Source: Odontocerum albicorne (Eukaryota > Arthropoda > Insecta > Trichoptera > Odontoceridae). Taken from it: a stretch of DNA of 64,000 nucleotides. Both the position numbers and the translations under genes were made by a program. Position 1 is the stretch's first letter. Each line of letters opens with the position of its first letter. The stretch is taken from the NCBI GenBank assembly GCA_949825065.1, contig OX463865.1:19825115-19889114 (forward strand). Direction: 5' to 3'. Below, piece after piece: positions 52,992-63,935 of the stretch. The notes under the pieces are model-generated. The model made no database searches. It saw only the letters and a list, made by a program, of their open reading frames with translations, and was not told the DNA's origin.

Positions 52992-53160
52992 CATCATCAT
53001 CATCATCAATGGCACTACAGCCCATTGTGGGCCCCGGCCCCGGCCTCCTCCAGCAGTCGTTGCCATTCCCCCCTATCCTGGGATGCACTCCTCCAGCCCC
53101 TGATGCCAATCACGTTTGCATCATTCTGCACCCCATCCATCCACCTAAGCTTTGGTCTGC
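52992..53160 (-). mobile_element. 169-bp LINE 3' insert with 13-bp target duplication
   Basis: Minus strand: 'RPKLRWMDGVQNDANVIG', 'RSASQDRGEWQRLLEEAGAG' and 'HNGL', then a stop and an (ATG)n tail at the left. ATCTTTATGATAT flanks it (52979-52991 and 53161-53173), although the surrounding DNA repeats this motif. Confidence 0.75.
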
Positions 53161-53274
53161 ATCTTTATGATATAAACATTCTATAAATATTTTGTGATAT
53201 AAACTTTTTATTTAATGTATTTGTGAGTATTGTTTCTTCTTTGTGTGAGTATGGCCAGGAGGAGAAAGATCATA

Positions 53275-53833
53275 AAGCGTCATTCAAATTGAGCGGTTTT
53301 TTTAACTCAATTTTTAAAAATTCTTGATTAAAACACACAATTTGATTTGATTAAAAAAAACTTTTTATTGGTCATTGAAGTATAATGTATGACATTTAAA
53401 CACAAAAAACTATATCCACCAAATGTCCACCTCTTGCAGTTCCACAGATGTCCACTCTTTTGTCAAAATTTTCTATGACATTTTGGCAAAAATTGCGGTT
53501 CTAACTCACCAATTACGCGAATAATTTCATCCTTCAGCTCAGGAATTGATCGGGGGTCATTCTTCTAGACCTGGTTTTTCACGTAACCCCAGAGAAAATA
53601 GTCCAACGGTGTCAGATCACATGATCTTGGTGGCCAATTAACATCACCGTTTCCGGAGATTACAATACATAAAATAATTCAACAATTTGAACGCGTTGTT
53701 ATATTGTATATGACTACATTTTTATAAATGTCATACATTACACTTCTCAAATGTCACAAGACCCAGGCAAGTTCGCGACGCCATCTGTGTTTTATATGAG
53801 AATTAAAAAAACCGCTCAATTTGAAAGACCCTT
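53275..53833 (-). mobile_element. Tc1/mariner-type deletion derivative
   Basis: 559 bases; 'cattcaaattgagcgg' at the left and 'ccgctcaatttgaaagaccc' at the right, TA at 53273-53274 and 53834-53835. The minus strand keeps a dead transposase C-terminus ('VIGELE'-like to 'RWTFGGY'). Confidence 0.8.
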
Positions 53834-54057
53834 TATATCACATATAACATATATTTATCTCCTATACTTTCCCTTTAACCTTAAAGAAACAAACAAAAAT
53901 ATTACTCCCCGCAAATCTTCCCCACCTGTTGAGCCTCAATAAAATTTCTATATTTAATAGCATCGTTCATTTTATTAACCGAAATAAAATTAACTTGTAA
54001 TAAAATATATGTATTATATATAAATATCAATAGTCATTTACATTGAAGTCATTCGCT

Positions 54058-54479
54058 GGAATTTGCTCATAGATGGCTCTAGTTGTCAATGTAGTGACTG
54101 TCAAACCTTGTCATTGGCGCGTTTTGTTTTGTGTTTACATTTGTCAAAGATTTTTAACTCACAACAATGCAAGTTTAATACAACTACATATGTTTTCATA
54201 GCGTTGAACATGTCTGTTTTTGTGCCTGAAAACTACGATTTGCTGACAGCATTGATTTTCTGTTACCATTTGAAGAAAACTGCTGTAGAATCGCATTGAA
54301 TGCCTGTCGAAGCTTACGGTGAGCATGCTCTTGGTAAATCGCAGTGCTTTGAGTGGTTTAAAAAATTCTAAATTGACGATTTTTGACATGAGAAACGAAG
54401 AACGTGGAAGACCACCGACAAAGTTTGAAGACGCCAAATTGAAAGCATTGTTGGATGAGGATGACGCTCAAATACAACT
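54058..54479 (+). mobile_element. Mariner M3 5' fragment in PHLDB intron 4
   Basis: Matches 46320-46745 ('MSVFVPENYDLLTALIFCYH', 'FDMRNEERGRPPTKF'). Both ends are truncated and terminal repeats are lost. It ends 76 bases before exon 5. Confidence 0.85.
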
Positions 54480-54555
54480 CGAATATATTAATTCCTTAGT
54501 TTTTTTGTTTGTTCTGTTAACTTTATCTGATGATGGATTGTTGGGTTGCTTGCAG

Positions 54556-54661
54556 GCACAGCTAGGACGTATGGAAGACGAGAGTCAGAAGGTGCTGGAA
54601 GAAGCCCGCTTGGAAGAAATCCTCAACATGTGCGCTGAGTACGAGAAGCAAATCTCTTTGG
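54556..54661 (+). CDS. PHLDB/LL5-like protein, coding exon 5 (coiled coil)
   Basis: Acceptor GGTTGCTTGCAG (54544-54555), donor GTGAGT (54662). It reads 'AQLGRMEDESQKVLEEARLE' and 'EILNMCAEYEKQISL', continuing 'EAEIRRQQ' of exon 4 in phase 0 as a heptad-like acidic coiled coil. Residues 477-511. The mariner fragment upstream happens to be in the same frame across the acceptor, giving a spurious 121-codon ORF from 54319; only the part from 54556 belongs to the host protein. Confidence 0.9.
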
Positions 54662-54919
54662 GTGAGTCCAATATTAATCTATGATTTTTCTTTATTTATT
54701 TATTAATAAGTAAACAGTACAATGTACTTTATAACTAAAATAATTAAAATATAAAAGAGCCAGTAGTGAGTGCTCAAAGCATTAAGTTTGATAGAATATA
54801 CAAAAAATAATTGTACACAATTACAACAAAAATATTTAGAATGAAACAGGTATCAAATCGTAAAATCACATGTTACCAACACAATATGGGACCATCCACA
54901 GGCGCACAGTCCGCACTGC

Positions 54920-55200
54920 AAAAAAAATACAAACACGATAGACAAATAATTGAAAAACAATGTATACAAGATGGAATCAGACAGGTACAACTTAAAGTAC
55001 AAGGGAAAAATCACAAAAATACAAACAGGATAGACAAATAATTGAAAAACAATGTATACAAGATGGAATCAGACAGGTACAACTTAAAGTACAAGGGAAA
55101 AATCACAAAAATACAAACACGATAGACAAATAATTGAAAAACAATGTATACAAGATGGAATCAGACAGGTACAACTTAAAGTAAAATCACAAAAATAGTA
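54920..55200. repeat. About 91-bp tandem repeat, three copies
   Basis: 'gatagacaaataattgaaaa' recurs at about 54938, 55030 and 55121, with 'atggaatcagacaggtac' in each unit. Confidence 0.85.
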
Positions 55201-55520
55201 AAAAATAAAACAAGAATCAATTAAAAAACTGTCTAAAAAAGGACTTCAAAAGTTCTTGAAAGACACGCGGGATCCCACACATTCGGAAGTGCCTTTTCAG
55301 GCACTCCTTATAAGTCAGCAAACTAACTCCAAATATATCCGAGACTGCAGCGTACTCATTTCCGATCCTGGGCAGTCTAGGTATGGGAGAATTTGCAAAA
55401 TAAAGTTATTTCCATATAGAAATATGTCTTGCAGCCTGGTCATTCTTGTCGGAATTCCAATGTTAATCAATTCCAAGAGTTTATCATGTCTTAACACATT
55501 ATCATGAGTATCCCCCAATT
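55201..55520 (-). mobile_element. LINE C-terminal fragment, minus strand
   Basis: In a frame with a stop only at the end, the minus strand (about 55410 to 55225) reads 'SPIPRLPRIGNEYAAVSDIF', 'GVSLLTYKECLKRHFRMC' and 'LKSFFRQFF', the form of Jockey-type ORF ends. Family not determined. Confidence 0.45.
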
Positions 55521-55599
55521 ACCACATGTAATCAGCGCTATACTTTACTTTTATCGGTTGTTTGTAGACTGAAATTTCGATCAATGCCAGGAGTTCTAT

Positions 55600-56095
55600 G
55601 TGATCCGAAAATGCCAGTAAAGTTAAAAGGAAAAGTATACCAAACGATTGTCAGACCCGCACTCCTCTATGGCTCCGAATGCTGGACGATGTATAACTCT
55701 TACTCTAGGCAACTAGAAACTGCTGAAATGCGCATGCTAAGATGGTCAGCTGGTGTGTCCCTAAGAGACAAAATAAAAAGCTCACACATTCGTGGAAGCC
55801 TAGGTGTTACAGACATCAACAGCAAGATGGAGGAGAAGCGATTGAGATCGTATGGACACGTTGGACACAGAGCACCCGATCACATTGTGAACCAGGCAAT
55901 CTCCATGGATCTTTCTCGTAACAACCAGAGGAAGACCAAAGAATTCATGGGTGGTGCAAAAAGATAACCTGATGCAGAGGCACGGCCTGGGAGACGTAGT
56001 CCGGGATAGAAAAGCATACAACCTGAGGACGAGGAGAGCTGACCCCAACAGTCTTCTCAGACAGTGAGTTGGGATGGAGCCAGGGAGAAGAAGTT
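55600..56095 (+). mobile_element. RTE-like LINE (family B) 3' fragment
   Basis: 'KLKGKVYQTIVRPALLYGSE', 'MRMLRWSAGVSLRDKIKS' and 'RLRSYGHVGHRAPDH', then a frameshift, 'RRADPNSLLRQ' and 3' end GGATGGAGCCAGGGAGAAGA. The most complete family B copy. Confidence 0.85.
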
Positions 56096-56179
56096 TGTAG
56101 ACTGAAGTAAATTTACTGAAAACGCTATACGGCCAGAGGTGCTGCATCACACAGTAATGTAAAAATAATTATGCTAGGC

Positions 56180-56320
56180 ACAAAGAGCTCAAACAGAGAT
56201 TGTTTATCGGCCTTTCCGGTTCGCCACTCTTCTTTTTTAACGTCGTCCTTTACTGTCCATGCCGTGAGACTCTGGAATAAGTTACAAACCAATGTTAGAC
56301 TCGCTCCGTCCTAAGAACGA
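56180..56320 (+). mobile_element. LINE family A internal scrap
   Basis: 'agattgtttatcggcctttcc', 'actgtccatgccgtgagact' and 'VRLASP'-like end, matching 11535-11670. Confidence 0.7.
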
Positions 56321-57056
56321 AAATATTTATTTAATCATTGATATTTTAGGAGCTGTTGTTCCTTAAAGGAGAGATGATGAGGATGATTGTTGATAAATAA
56401 AAACTTGTCGAAATCGGAATGTGTAAAGAGGAATTTTATTGACAGACGTCGGTATTTATAATGTTATTGAATGTGTGAGGGAATGCACGCTCGATATATC
56501 GCCGTCTCGTCTCTGCGTTTACAATATGTTTCTTGTCGCGTGTAGGTATTCATTCTATTTTGGGAGACGGCGCGAAAGATGTGTTGCTTTCTCGTTTCAT
56601 CATCGAATGCGCTCTCGGTTGATAGCGAGTTGAATGACCGGCACGTGGACTTTGTCCATTGATTGTCTCGGATTGTGAAGGTGTGCAAAGGTCGTCTCGT
56701 GGGTTCAGTGACCGCGCATACGTTCGCCACAGTATTAATACTGTCCCCTTCATTTGTATAAGAAAATCAAACGGTTATATTAAATTTTTATGGAATAATT
56801 ACAGATTATCCAAATTGGAAAAAATAAATGAAAAACAGAAAAATAGCTAATTATACACAAGTATTGTGGTGGTACAGAGACATCTATTGGAGAATACGAA
56901 ATTAATTTGTTTGCAGGTTTAAATCTTCGTTAGCCACTGTTATTTTTTTTTCCGAAACACGGTTCTTAAGCAGTTTCACGATGTACGAGGATGGATAAAA
57001 AAATAATGAGTATTTTAATTTTGATCAAAAAGTATTAATTTAATCATTAATATTAA
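56321..57056. other. Unclassified, possibly LTR-derived
   Basis: 56335-56760 resembles in layout the LTR-like block at 18291-18734 ('ggaatg', 'gtcgtctcgtgggttcagtgacc'), but similarity is weak. Open frames here have no motifs. Confidence 0.3.
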
Positions 57057-57923
57057 CACATTTTTTGCGGGAAACGATAAAACTCGTTCTATCCCGTTTT
57101 ATAATAGAGAGCGGGAGACGAGTTTACTCGTTTTGGTTTGCCAAGCGGTGGTATGCGGGAAACTTGTAAACACGGTCGCCAAATGGGGTGGGAACTGCGC
57201 GTTATCTATTGTAAGGGGTACCTAACGCATCTACCTGTTGATACAATGAGGTTGGGTGATAACAACACAAAAGGCAAAATAAAAATAAAAGCGGTTATGT
57301 TTACAAAAAAATATGTTTCAATGATAACAAATCGGGATCTTGTTTTAGCATTGTTGATCGTTTCTCTAGTGACTCCAGTGTACTGCTTTCGTTCGGAAGT
57401 CTTAGTATCGTGTTTCTGAGTTCATTCTGCTTTTACGAAGTATTTTATTTTGTTTTGAATTATCGAATTTTCGTAGAAAATACCTAACTATCGTGGTGTA
57501 TTTGTTCAAAAACTTTTTTTACTTCGCCACTTTTTACTGCCACTGTTTTTTTTTGTGATAAACTATTTTTGAAAGTTAATTTTATTGTCCCTGAACATGA
57601 ATCAGGATGCAAACGAGAGTGATGATGAATTGTTTGCTGACAATTTATCTAATTATTCCTGCCAAAGCGACATAGAAGATTTTTCCGATTCCGAGGATGA
57701 CGATGATAGTGAAGAAGATATTATTCCTCTGCCATCTACTTTTTCCCGAAGACGAATTTATAAGATTCTTATAAGATCTATTCAAAATTTCGTAATTATA
57801 TTGTAATTTTATGTGAATAAAATAATTTTGTTTTTTTACGAAAGTCTAATTTTGGCGCAAAAAAGTCTAAAAGTACCCGCATTGCGTCATCACTTGTCGC
57901 GAAAAGTACCCGATTACAATGTG
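57057..57923 (+). mobile_element. piggyBac-like deletion derivative in PHLDB intron 5
   Basis: 867 bases between TTAA (57053-57056) and TTAA (57924-57927). Ends CACATTTTTTGCGGG and (inverted) CACATTGTAATCGGG. A subterminal hairpin (AAACTCG...CCCG / CGGG...CGAGTTT) is at 57081-57135. It contains the short acidic ORF below. Confidence 0.75.
57597..57806 (+). pseudogene. piggyBac transposase N-terminal remnant
   Basis: 70 codons: 'MNQDANESDDELFADNLS', 'IEDFSDSEDDDDSEEDII' and 'SRRRIYKIL'. A strongly acidic start with D/S clusters is usual for piggyBac-type transposases. No catalytic DDD domain follows, only 'RSIQNFVIIL' and a stop. The assignment rests on composition plus TTAA ends. Confidence 0.5.
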
Positions 57924-58039
57924 TTAATATTACCCCCTTCAAAGTAGTCCCCATTGAATAAAATATACTTTTGCCAATGTTGCCTTTAGTTCACCCAATG
58001 ATTTCGCCTTTATCTCCTCTATAGTGGCAAAACACTGCA

Positions 58040-59096
58040 CAGTACCCAGCGGTATGTAATACACATCGAGCTTAACCCTTTAAGTGTCGGAAGTTATTAG
58101 TATGGCCGTACCCAGCAGGCCGGGATTTTTTCAACAAAAATAAAACCTAAAAAAATTATATTTTTTGTATACAAATATAAAGGATATTATGAAAACTTAC
58201 TAAATATATACACCGTGGGGCGTTTGAGCTGCGGTTCACTCAGAAAAACACAGTTTAAATATTCACAAAATGTCAGGGTTGTCACAACTTGACACAGAAA
58301 ACACGTTTACTTATAAATATACTGGAATATAATATACTTTGTAAACTAAAATCAACAAATTATCTGTATGATGTATAATAAAGCACAAAAGGTAAATAAA
58401 CTATAAAATAAAACCGTAAAAAGTCTATATGAACGTCGTATTATGCCACAAAACTACCGCCAATAACCAAAGAATACATGAAAACACACTTTGTAAATAA
58501 ATACTTTGAAAAATTAACAAAAATAACGCACAAAAGTTAAAAATCAACCACTGAACAAAACTACAAACGAAGTCATTATAAATCATCGCAATTACGACGC
58601 AAAAAACTGTAGTTGGTAACCCTGTATCAGAGACACGTATTGACTGTCAGCGAAAGCTTTTAGAAAGATGACTGTAACTTTGATAATATCGGTAAATTGT
58701 AATATTTAAGTATTTCTTGACCATCCCAATAGATGTCACTATGTGTTATAATTTATAAATTATTACAATTGGATTTGGTATTGGCTTGCGACAAGCTCAA
58801 AGGAGAGCACGTTTACGCGTTCATTTTGTATGACCGGCCTGGCGAGCACTGAATCGGAGAGCGCGTCAAAGCGCTCGTGGCAGTGAACCGGTTAAGAAAG
58901 AGACTGTCGGCCATAATTGGCTAACTTCGACTTTGTAGAGTGTCATCTCTGACTAATCGCGACGGAATACGTGTATGAATGATAGTCGTCAAGCGTTCTA
59001 GGGACAGAGACGACGCTCTACAAAGTCGAAGTTAGCCAATTATGGGCGACAGTCTCTTTCTTAAGACCGATGTGTATTACTTACCGCTGGGTACTA
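58040..59096. mobile_element. Palindromic MITE (family P), copy 3, split by a TTAA element
   Basis: Left end CAGTACCCAGCGGTATGTAA (58040 region) and right end inverse at 59070-59094, TA on the right. After removing 58076-58895 it matches 26675-26905. Confidence 0.8.
58076..58891. mobile_element. TTAA-flanked (piggyBac-like) element inside the MITE
   Basis: 816 bases, left end CCCTTTAAGTGTCGG, right end CAGTGAACCGG, with TTAA at 58072-58075 and 58892-58895. The comparable MITE copy reads GGGCTTAAGAAA without an insert. No transposase. Confidence 0.8.
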
Positions 59097-59648
59097 TACT
59101 TTCAATGTCATCTTTATCTTCGGAGAAATAAAAAATCGCAGGGAGTCATATCTGGTGAATACGGTTGTGCTGGCTACAAAATCACGATTGTGTTGGTTTT
59201 GGACAAATATTCAGGAATTAGTGTGAAACGGTGCATTATTGTTGTGCAAAATCCAGGAGATGTTTGCCCACAATTCCGATTTCTTTGGATTGCCTCACGC
59301 AAACGGCGTAAGACCTCAAAAAAAATCTTTGTCCAGTCATTTTAAAAATGGGAGAATCGCAAACTTCCCAATATGCATTGTAAATACTTGCTTGTCAAAC
59401 ACAAACTGCCCATTGAATATGGCTGAAAATTGAAATGTACGTCTACAATAAAATTGTCTCAAAAATCTCTTTCGAACTTGCTCAACCATTAGGAAATTTG
59501 TGCATTCCTCTCGAAAATGATTGATTCACACTCTAATAACATGGCAACAAACTTACCAGGTTATTCTGTATACAAAGAAAGTGTAATATGAGTATATTAC
59601 AATATAATATATTACAATACAAATACAATAAGTTTGATTATATTCCAG
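59097..59648. other. Intron 5, right part; nothing recognised
   Basis: A frame at 59239-59433 and overlapping ones have weak resemblance to transposase-like text but no clear motif. The last 60 bases are AT-rich, leading to the exon 6 acceptor. Confidence 0.4.
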
Positions 59649-59766
59649 GTGTGCCAACTACCCCAACAGAAAAAAAACAGCACAGCAAGATTATCACAAA
59701 TGGTTCTCTGCCCAGGGGGGTCCACAACAACCCCAACATTGTGCAGACAAGTGATGGCTATTTCAG
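59649..59766 (+). CDS. PHLDB/LL5-like protein, coding exon 6
   Basis: Acceptor TTATATTCCAG (to 59648), donor GTAACA (59767). It completes the glycine codon from exon 5 and reads 'VPTTPTEKKQHSKIITNGSL', 'PRGVHNNPNIVQTSDGYF', leaving two bases (AG) for exon 7. It is a polar linker, residues 512-550, with no fold recognisable. Phase in 1 and phase out 2 both match the neighbours, the main support for it. Confidence 0.88.
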
Positions 59767-59999
59767 GTAACACTTTCTTTTTTTCTTTACCATTTTAGTG
59801 CTGAGAAGCGCCATTGCTCTCTCAGCACTAAAACGGCTATCATCACACAGCTGTAATGTGGAAAAGTCTGCCTCTTAGTGTAAGATATATGGGTGGTGTG
59901 TGCAGCTTTAGGAAGCACTTAATATCAATTTTTTTGGGAGGTCTTTTCAACTTTTATGATTATACGAGTTTATGAACACTACACTCCACCTAAAACCGA

Positions 60000-60180
60000 A
60001 TGTGTTACTTCCACATATTGAAAGATCTACACAGGTTTATTTGTAGTTCGTCTTACCTTGGTAAGTTTTCTGCGGTTTTCTTACCAAATTTGTTTTTCTA
60101 AACATATGGAGATGCGGGGAAGGCCCTAATCTAATGGCCGCAGCCACTGTGTCCTTACACTCAACTTACATATATTTATT
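60000..60180 (-). repeat. Dispersed repeat X
   Basis: Inverted copy of 12840-13010 ('ccgaatgtgttacttccaca', 'taaacatatggagatgc', 'tctaatggccgcagccac'). Confidence 0.6.
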
Positions 60181-60188
60181 TTGTTATA

Positions 60189-60722
60189 AAGGGTCTTTCA
60201 AATTGAGCGGTTTTTTTAATTCAATTTCTTTTTATTCTTGAATAAAACACACAATTTGCTTTGATTTCAAAAAACTTGTTATAGGTCATTGAAGTATAAT
60301 CTATGACATTTAAACACAAAAAACAATATCCGCCAAATGTCCACCTCTTGCAGCTCCGCAGATGTCCACTCTTTTGTCAAAATTCTCCATGACATTTTGG
60401 CATAATTGCGGTTCGAACTCACCAATAACGCAAATAATTTTGTCCTGAATTCAGCTCAGGAATTGATCGGGGGTCATTCTTATAGACCTGACAACAGTGT
60501 CAGATCACATGATCTTGGTGGCCAATTAACATCACCGTTTCCGGAAATTACAATACATAAAATAATTCAACAATTTGAACGCGTTGTTGTATTGTATACG
60601 ACTTCATTTTTATAAATGTCATACATTACACTTTTCAAATGTCACAAGACCCAGGCAAGTTCGCGATGCCATCTGTGTTTTATCCAAGAATAATAAAAAA
60701 AATGCTCAATTTGAAAGACCCT
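60189..60722 (-). mobile_element. Tc1/mariner-type deletion derivative, copy 2
   Basis: AAGGGTCTTTCAAATTGAGC at the left, inverse at the right; TA at 60187-60188 on the left, right flank altered. 534 bases, nearly the same interior as 53275-53833. Confidence 0.8.
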
Positions 60723-60739
60723 GTTTATGTTGTTTAATG

Positions 60740-60845
60740 TATCAATAATAGTGGGTTCGAATCCTGAGTTAGAGCACCCTTGAGGAGAGTTTGCTCTCTA
60801 AACGTTACTGTATAAATTGTCCTTTTATTATTATTATTATTATCT
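60740..60845 (+). repeat. Short ATT-tailed repeat
   Basis: 'GGTTCGAATCCTGAGTTAGA', 'gcacccttgaggagagt', then (TTA)n at 60825-60843. Related to 12470-12563 (inverted) and 21335-21410. The GGTTCGAATCC resembles a tRNA B box, so it may be the remnant of a third SINE. Confidence 0.5.
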
Positions 60846-61501
60846 CTATGATTGAAATATATGATCGTATTTTTTTATAAGACCTCCTAAAATGGTTTTA
60901 ATCAAGTGCTTCCTAAAGCTTCATGTGCACTGCGCTGCTTTTACAACATTTCGACTGGAAATATGACTTCCGAATATTTAATGTTAATAGTCTCTCTGAG
61001 ACGAGAAGTTCTTCTTATAAAGATACATTTCTTCATCGTTCTGCCCATAAAACATCCAGCAATTGGCAGGGTGAAGAGATTCCTCTTTTGCAGGTAGAAG
61101 TTGGTCGTAAGTAAAAGACAGTAGACTGGATTGAACTGAGAATATATTTTTGACGTTTTGCGCTCCTTATGTGCGGCCAATCGCTCATCGTAAGCGCCTG
61201 TTTTCGCCCTTGCACGCAATCATGACTTGCGAGATATCACAATTCTCACATGTTTTCGCATGCATGGGCCGGCCGACTTTTGATACTATCTCTCGCGAAG
61301 GCCACGCATAAGGAACATTTGATTACGGTTGTGACACAGCACGTACATCAAACGTAAAAAATTATACATACAAAACATCAAACAAGAATTTATACACCTT
61401 AAAAATACCAAATAATAAGAAAACAAATATATTATATGTTTTGGGTGACCGCATACGTCCGATACAAATAAAGATGATATTAATTGTTTTCTGTTTTTTA
61501 G
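60846..61501. other. Intron 6, right part; nothing recognised
   Basis: Two overlapping frames (60906-61097 and 60923-61114) lack convincing motifs. The acceptor tract TTTTCTGTTTTTTAG ends it. Confidence 0.4.
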
Positions 61502-63197
61502 GTTCGACACCACTTACAACAGATCAGACTACTCTCCACTCCGAGTGCAGCCTCCATCACCTGTTGCAGCCCTTCAGCAGCCCAACTTCAGCAACAGATC
61601 GCAGCCAATACCTCTCTCTAGGTCACAACCTAACTCCAAGAATCTCTCGAACTATGAAAATGTCCAAGTCTTCGCTCAGAGTGGGCCCATATCTCCCAAC
61701 GGACAAGTTATGAATATGATGCAACAGAATATATTCAACTATGCTAGTAACGATGGAAGAAACCAACATTTCCCCTCTCATCATTCTAGTTACGAGAACT
61801 TCAGTGTAGACGGACAGAATGTTTCGATACAAAGACAAGAAAACTATGTCCAAAATGTTAGACAATTCCCTATAACAGAACTATCAAGTCCGATTATGAT
61901 AAGAAAAATAGCGAGAAATGCTCAAAATTCTTCTAATTACGTTGGAAGTTACGAAAGAACTTTAATCAATAACGGAGATCAGCTTTCGCCGCCAAATCCT
62001 ACGAGACCAGGTAATTTTGTTAGTCCGTACGAAAACGTTATGATGAAAAATAATGTGTTAAGTATCGGTAATGTTCCTTATGCTGGATCTATGCCGAGAT
62101 CTCCTAGTGCACATAGTCCGAGAACTAGAATCAAAACAACGTACGCTCACAAAAATGTCATTTCACCTCAACACTTTGTTTTCCCTTCATCGACTATAGC
62201 GGAACAAGATTCGAATGAAAGAGACGAAAATTCTCACCGTGAAAGAGTTAACGGAGAAAAGTGCCAAGGTATTGAGAAACAATTAAGTCTTACTGAAGAC
62301 ATTCCGATGATAGATGACACAGAATTTGCGAATGAATTAGAAATGAGAATAGCGAGACTTAAACCAGAGAATAGAAAGATTGACGAGGAAGAAGAAAATT
62401 TATTAGATCCTGATAACATTTTCGGTGGACAAAGTAGGAATTTCGAAGAGATCAAACGAGATCTTATGGCCGATATACCAGAACTGGATGAAATTCATCG
62501 ACATATAGATCGAGATTTGTCCGAGTCTATGTCTCGTAATGATAAAAATAGAAACGACAGTCTCAGTAATGCTTTGAAGAAGATATCAGAAGAAATGATG
62601 GATGATGAAGTATTTGAAGAACCAAGTGATAAGCCTTTTTCAGAAGCTATTGAATCTCCTACATTTATGGGTCAAATAGTGAATGAAAAAGATACTCAAC
62701 AACCAAATGAAGTATTTGTAATGAATACAATAATTGAGGAAAGACTACACCAGGAAAAGTCTAGCGAGATGATGTCTAGAATCGAAGAAGAATCGCCTGT
62801 AGTCCAAATAGTTCAAAGGGTTGTCGAAGAAGTTAAAGTAGAAATGCTTCCACAAAGAGAAGAGTTAACAGCAAAAGACATAGTGAATATTAGTGAAGAA
62901 TTCATTACACAAGAAAGAGAAAAGATTGTTAAAGAAAATGCTGTTCTAACAAAGGAACGACAAGATAATGATGAAGAGACAGAAAACAGAGTGAAACAAA
63001 TAGAGGATGATATCAGAATGTTTGTGAGCCAGGCTGAAGACAGGAGTTTCCTCGACGGAGTGGAGGAGCGCGTTGAGGATGCGTCCACTCAATTAGAGAT
63101 CCTGAGATGCAAGAGGAAAGAAGTTCTGACGGAAATACACAAAGTTAAGTGTAAAATGGCTGATATCAGAGCGCAAGAAGATGACATCTTAAGAGAG
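61502..63197 (+). CDS. PHLDB/LL5-like protein, coding exon 7 (long linker and coiled coil)
   Basis: Acceptor TGTTTTTTAG (to 61501), donor GTAAAT (63198). It completes AG|G (Arg), then 'FDTTYNRSDYSPLRVQPPSP' and an S/N/Q/P-rich linker up to about residue 770. A highly acidic, E/K-rich stretch follows ('PMIDDTEFANELEMRIARL', 'EIKRDLMADIPELDEIHRHI'). It ends in heptad-type coiled coil ('QLEILRCKRKEVLTEIHKV', 'CKMADIRAQEDDILREV'). Residues 551-1116, 565 full codons with no stop. The exon is unusually long, typical of fused linker exons. The coiled coil and PH domain expected further on are outside the window. Any start inside this exon, such as 61545, is only an artefact of ORF calling. Confidence 0.93.
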
Positions 63198-63230
63198 GTA
63201 AATATTTGTTAAGTATAGTTATTTTTCTAT

Positions 63231-63580
63231 TGTTGGTACGTATCATGTGTCGTACATAGTTTGTTGGTACGTATCATGTGTCGTACATAGTTTGTTGGTA
63301 CGTATCATGTATCGTACATAGTTTGTTGGTACGTATCATCTATCGTACATGGTTTGTTGGTACGTATCATGTATCCTACATACTATAGTTTGTTGGTACG
63401 TATCATGTATCATACATAGTTTGTTGGTACGTATCATGTATCGTACATATTTTATTGGTACATATCATGTATCGTACATAGTTTGTTGGTACATATCATG
63501 TATTGTACATAGTTTGTTGGTACGTATCATGTATTGTACATAGTTTGTTGGTACATATCATGTATCATACATAGTTTGAA
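63231..63580. repeat. 31-bp minisatellite in PHLDB intron 7
   Basis: About eleven units of TTTGTTGGTACGTATCATGT followed by 'atcgtacatag'. Starts 33 bases after the exon 7 donor. Units vary at a few sites, and one carries a 4-6-base extension near 63380. The core GTACGTATCATG..TCGTAC is partly self-complementary. Confidence 0.95.
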
Positions 63581-63867
63581 TCTTTTTAAAAATAGATTTG
63601 TTATAGTCTTGATTTGTCTAGGAATGCATGAAGCCCTCCCTGATAAAATTTCGAATTAAATTTTACATAAGTACATTTAGCAAAGACATGAACATATTAT
63701 CAGCAGAACATGTCTGGTGTGTCGTGCGCACTGGGCGTATGTTTGTATGGACACAAACGGTGTCCTCAGCAATGAACGAGCAGACTTTCTTCAAGAGCGC
63801 TCTGCCCTTACTTAGGATGCGAACCCATTATAACTGACAGATTAAAAATAAATATTTATATGCTAAT
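63581..63867. other. No gene recognised
   Basis: A 69-codon frame (63628-63837) has no motif and no splice-compatible continuation of the PHLDB protein that I can support. Confidence 0.4.
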
Positions 63868-63935
63868 TGTAAGGATAGGAAGGTGGTGGCTGTGGCCATT
63901 AGATTAGGTACTTTTCTACTTCTGCAAATGTTTAG
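63868..63935 (+). repeat. Dispersed repeat X, edge
   Basis: 'gtggccattagattaggtac' as in 12855-12875, joined directly to family Z. Confidence 0.6.

Noticed and set aside
57138..57419. 93-codon ORF
   Set aside because: Lies in the piggyBac-like element upstream of its acidic ORF; no motif, and it includes subterminal sequence.
61545..63212. Separate 555-codon gene
   Set aside because: The first codon is GTG inside an exon that starts at 61502; phases link it to the FHA exons upstream, and the donor at 63198 ends it.
63231..63580. CRISPR-like 31-bp repeats
   Set aside because: No spacers; repeats abut each other in an intron.
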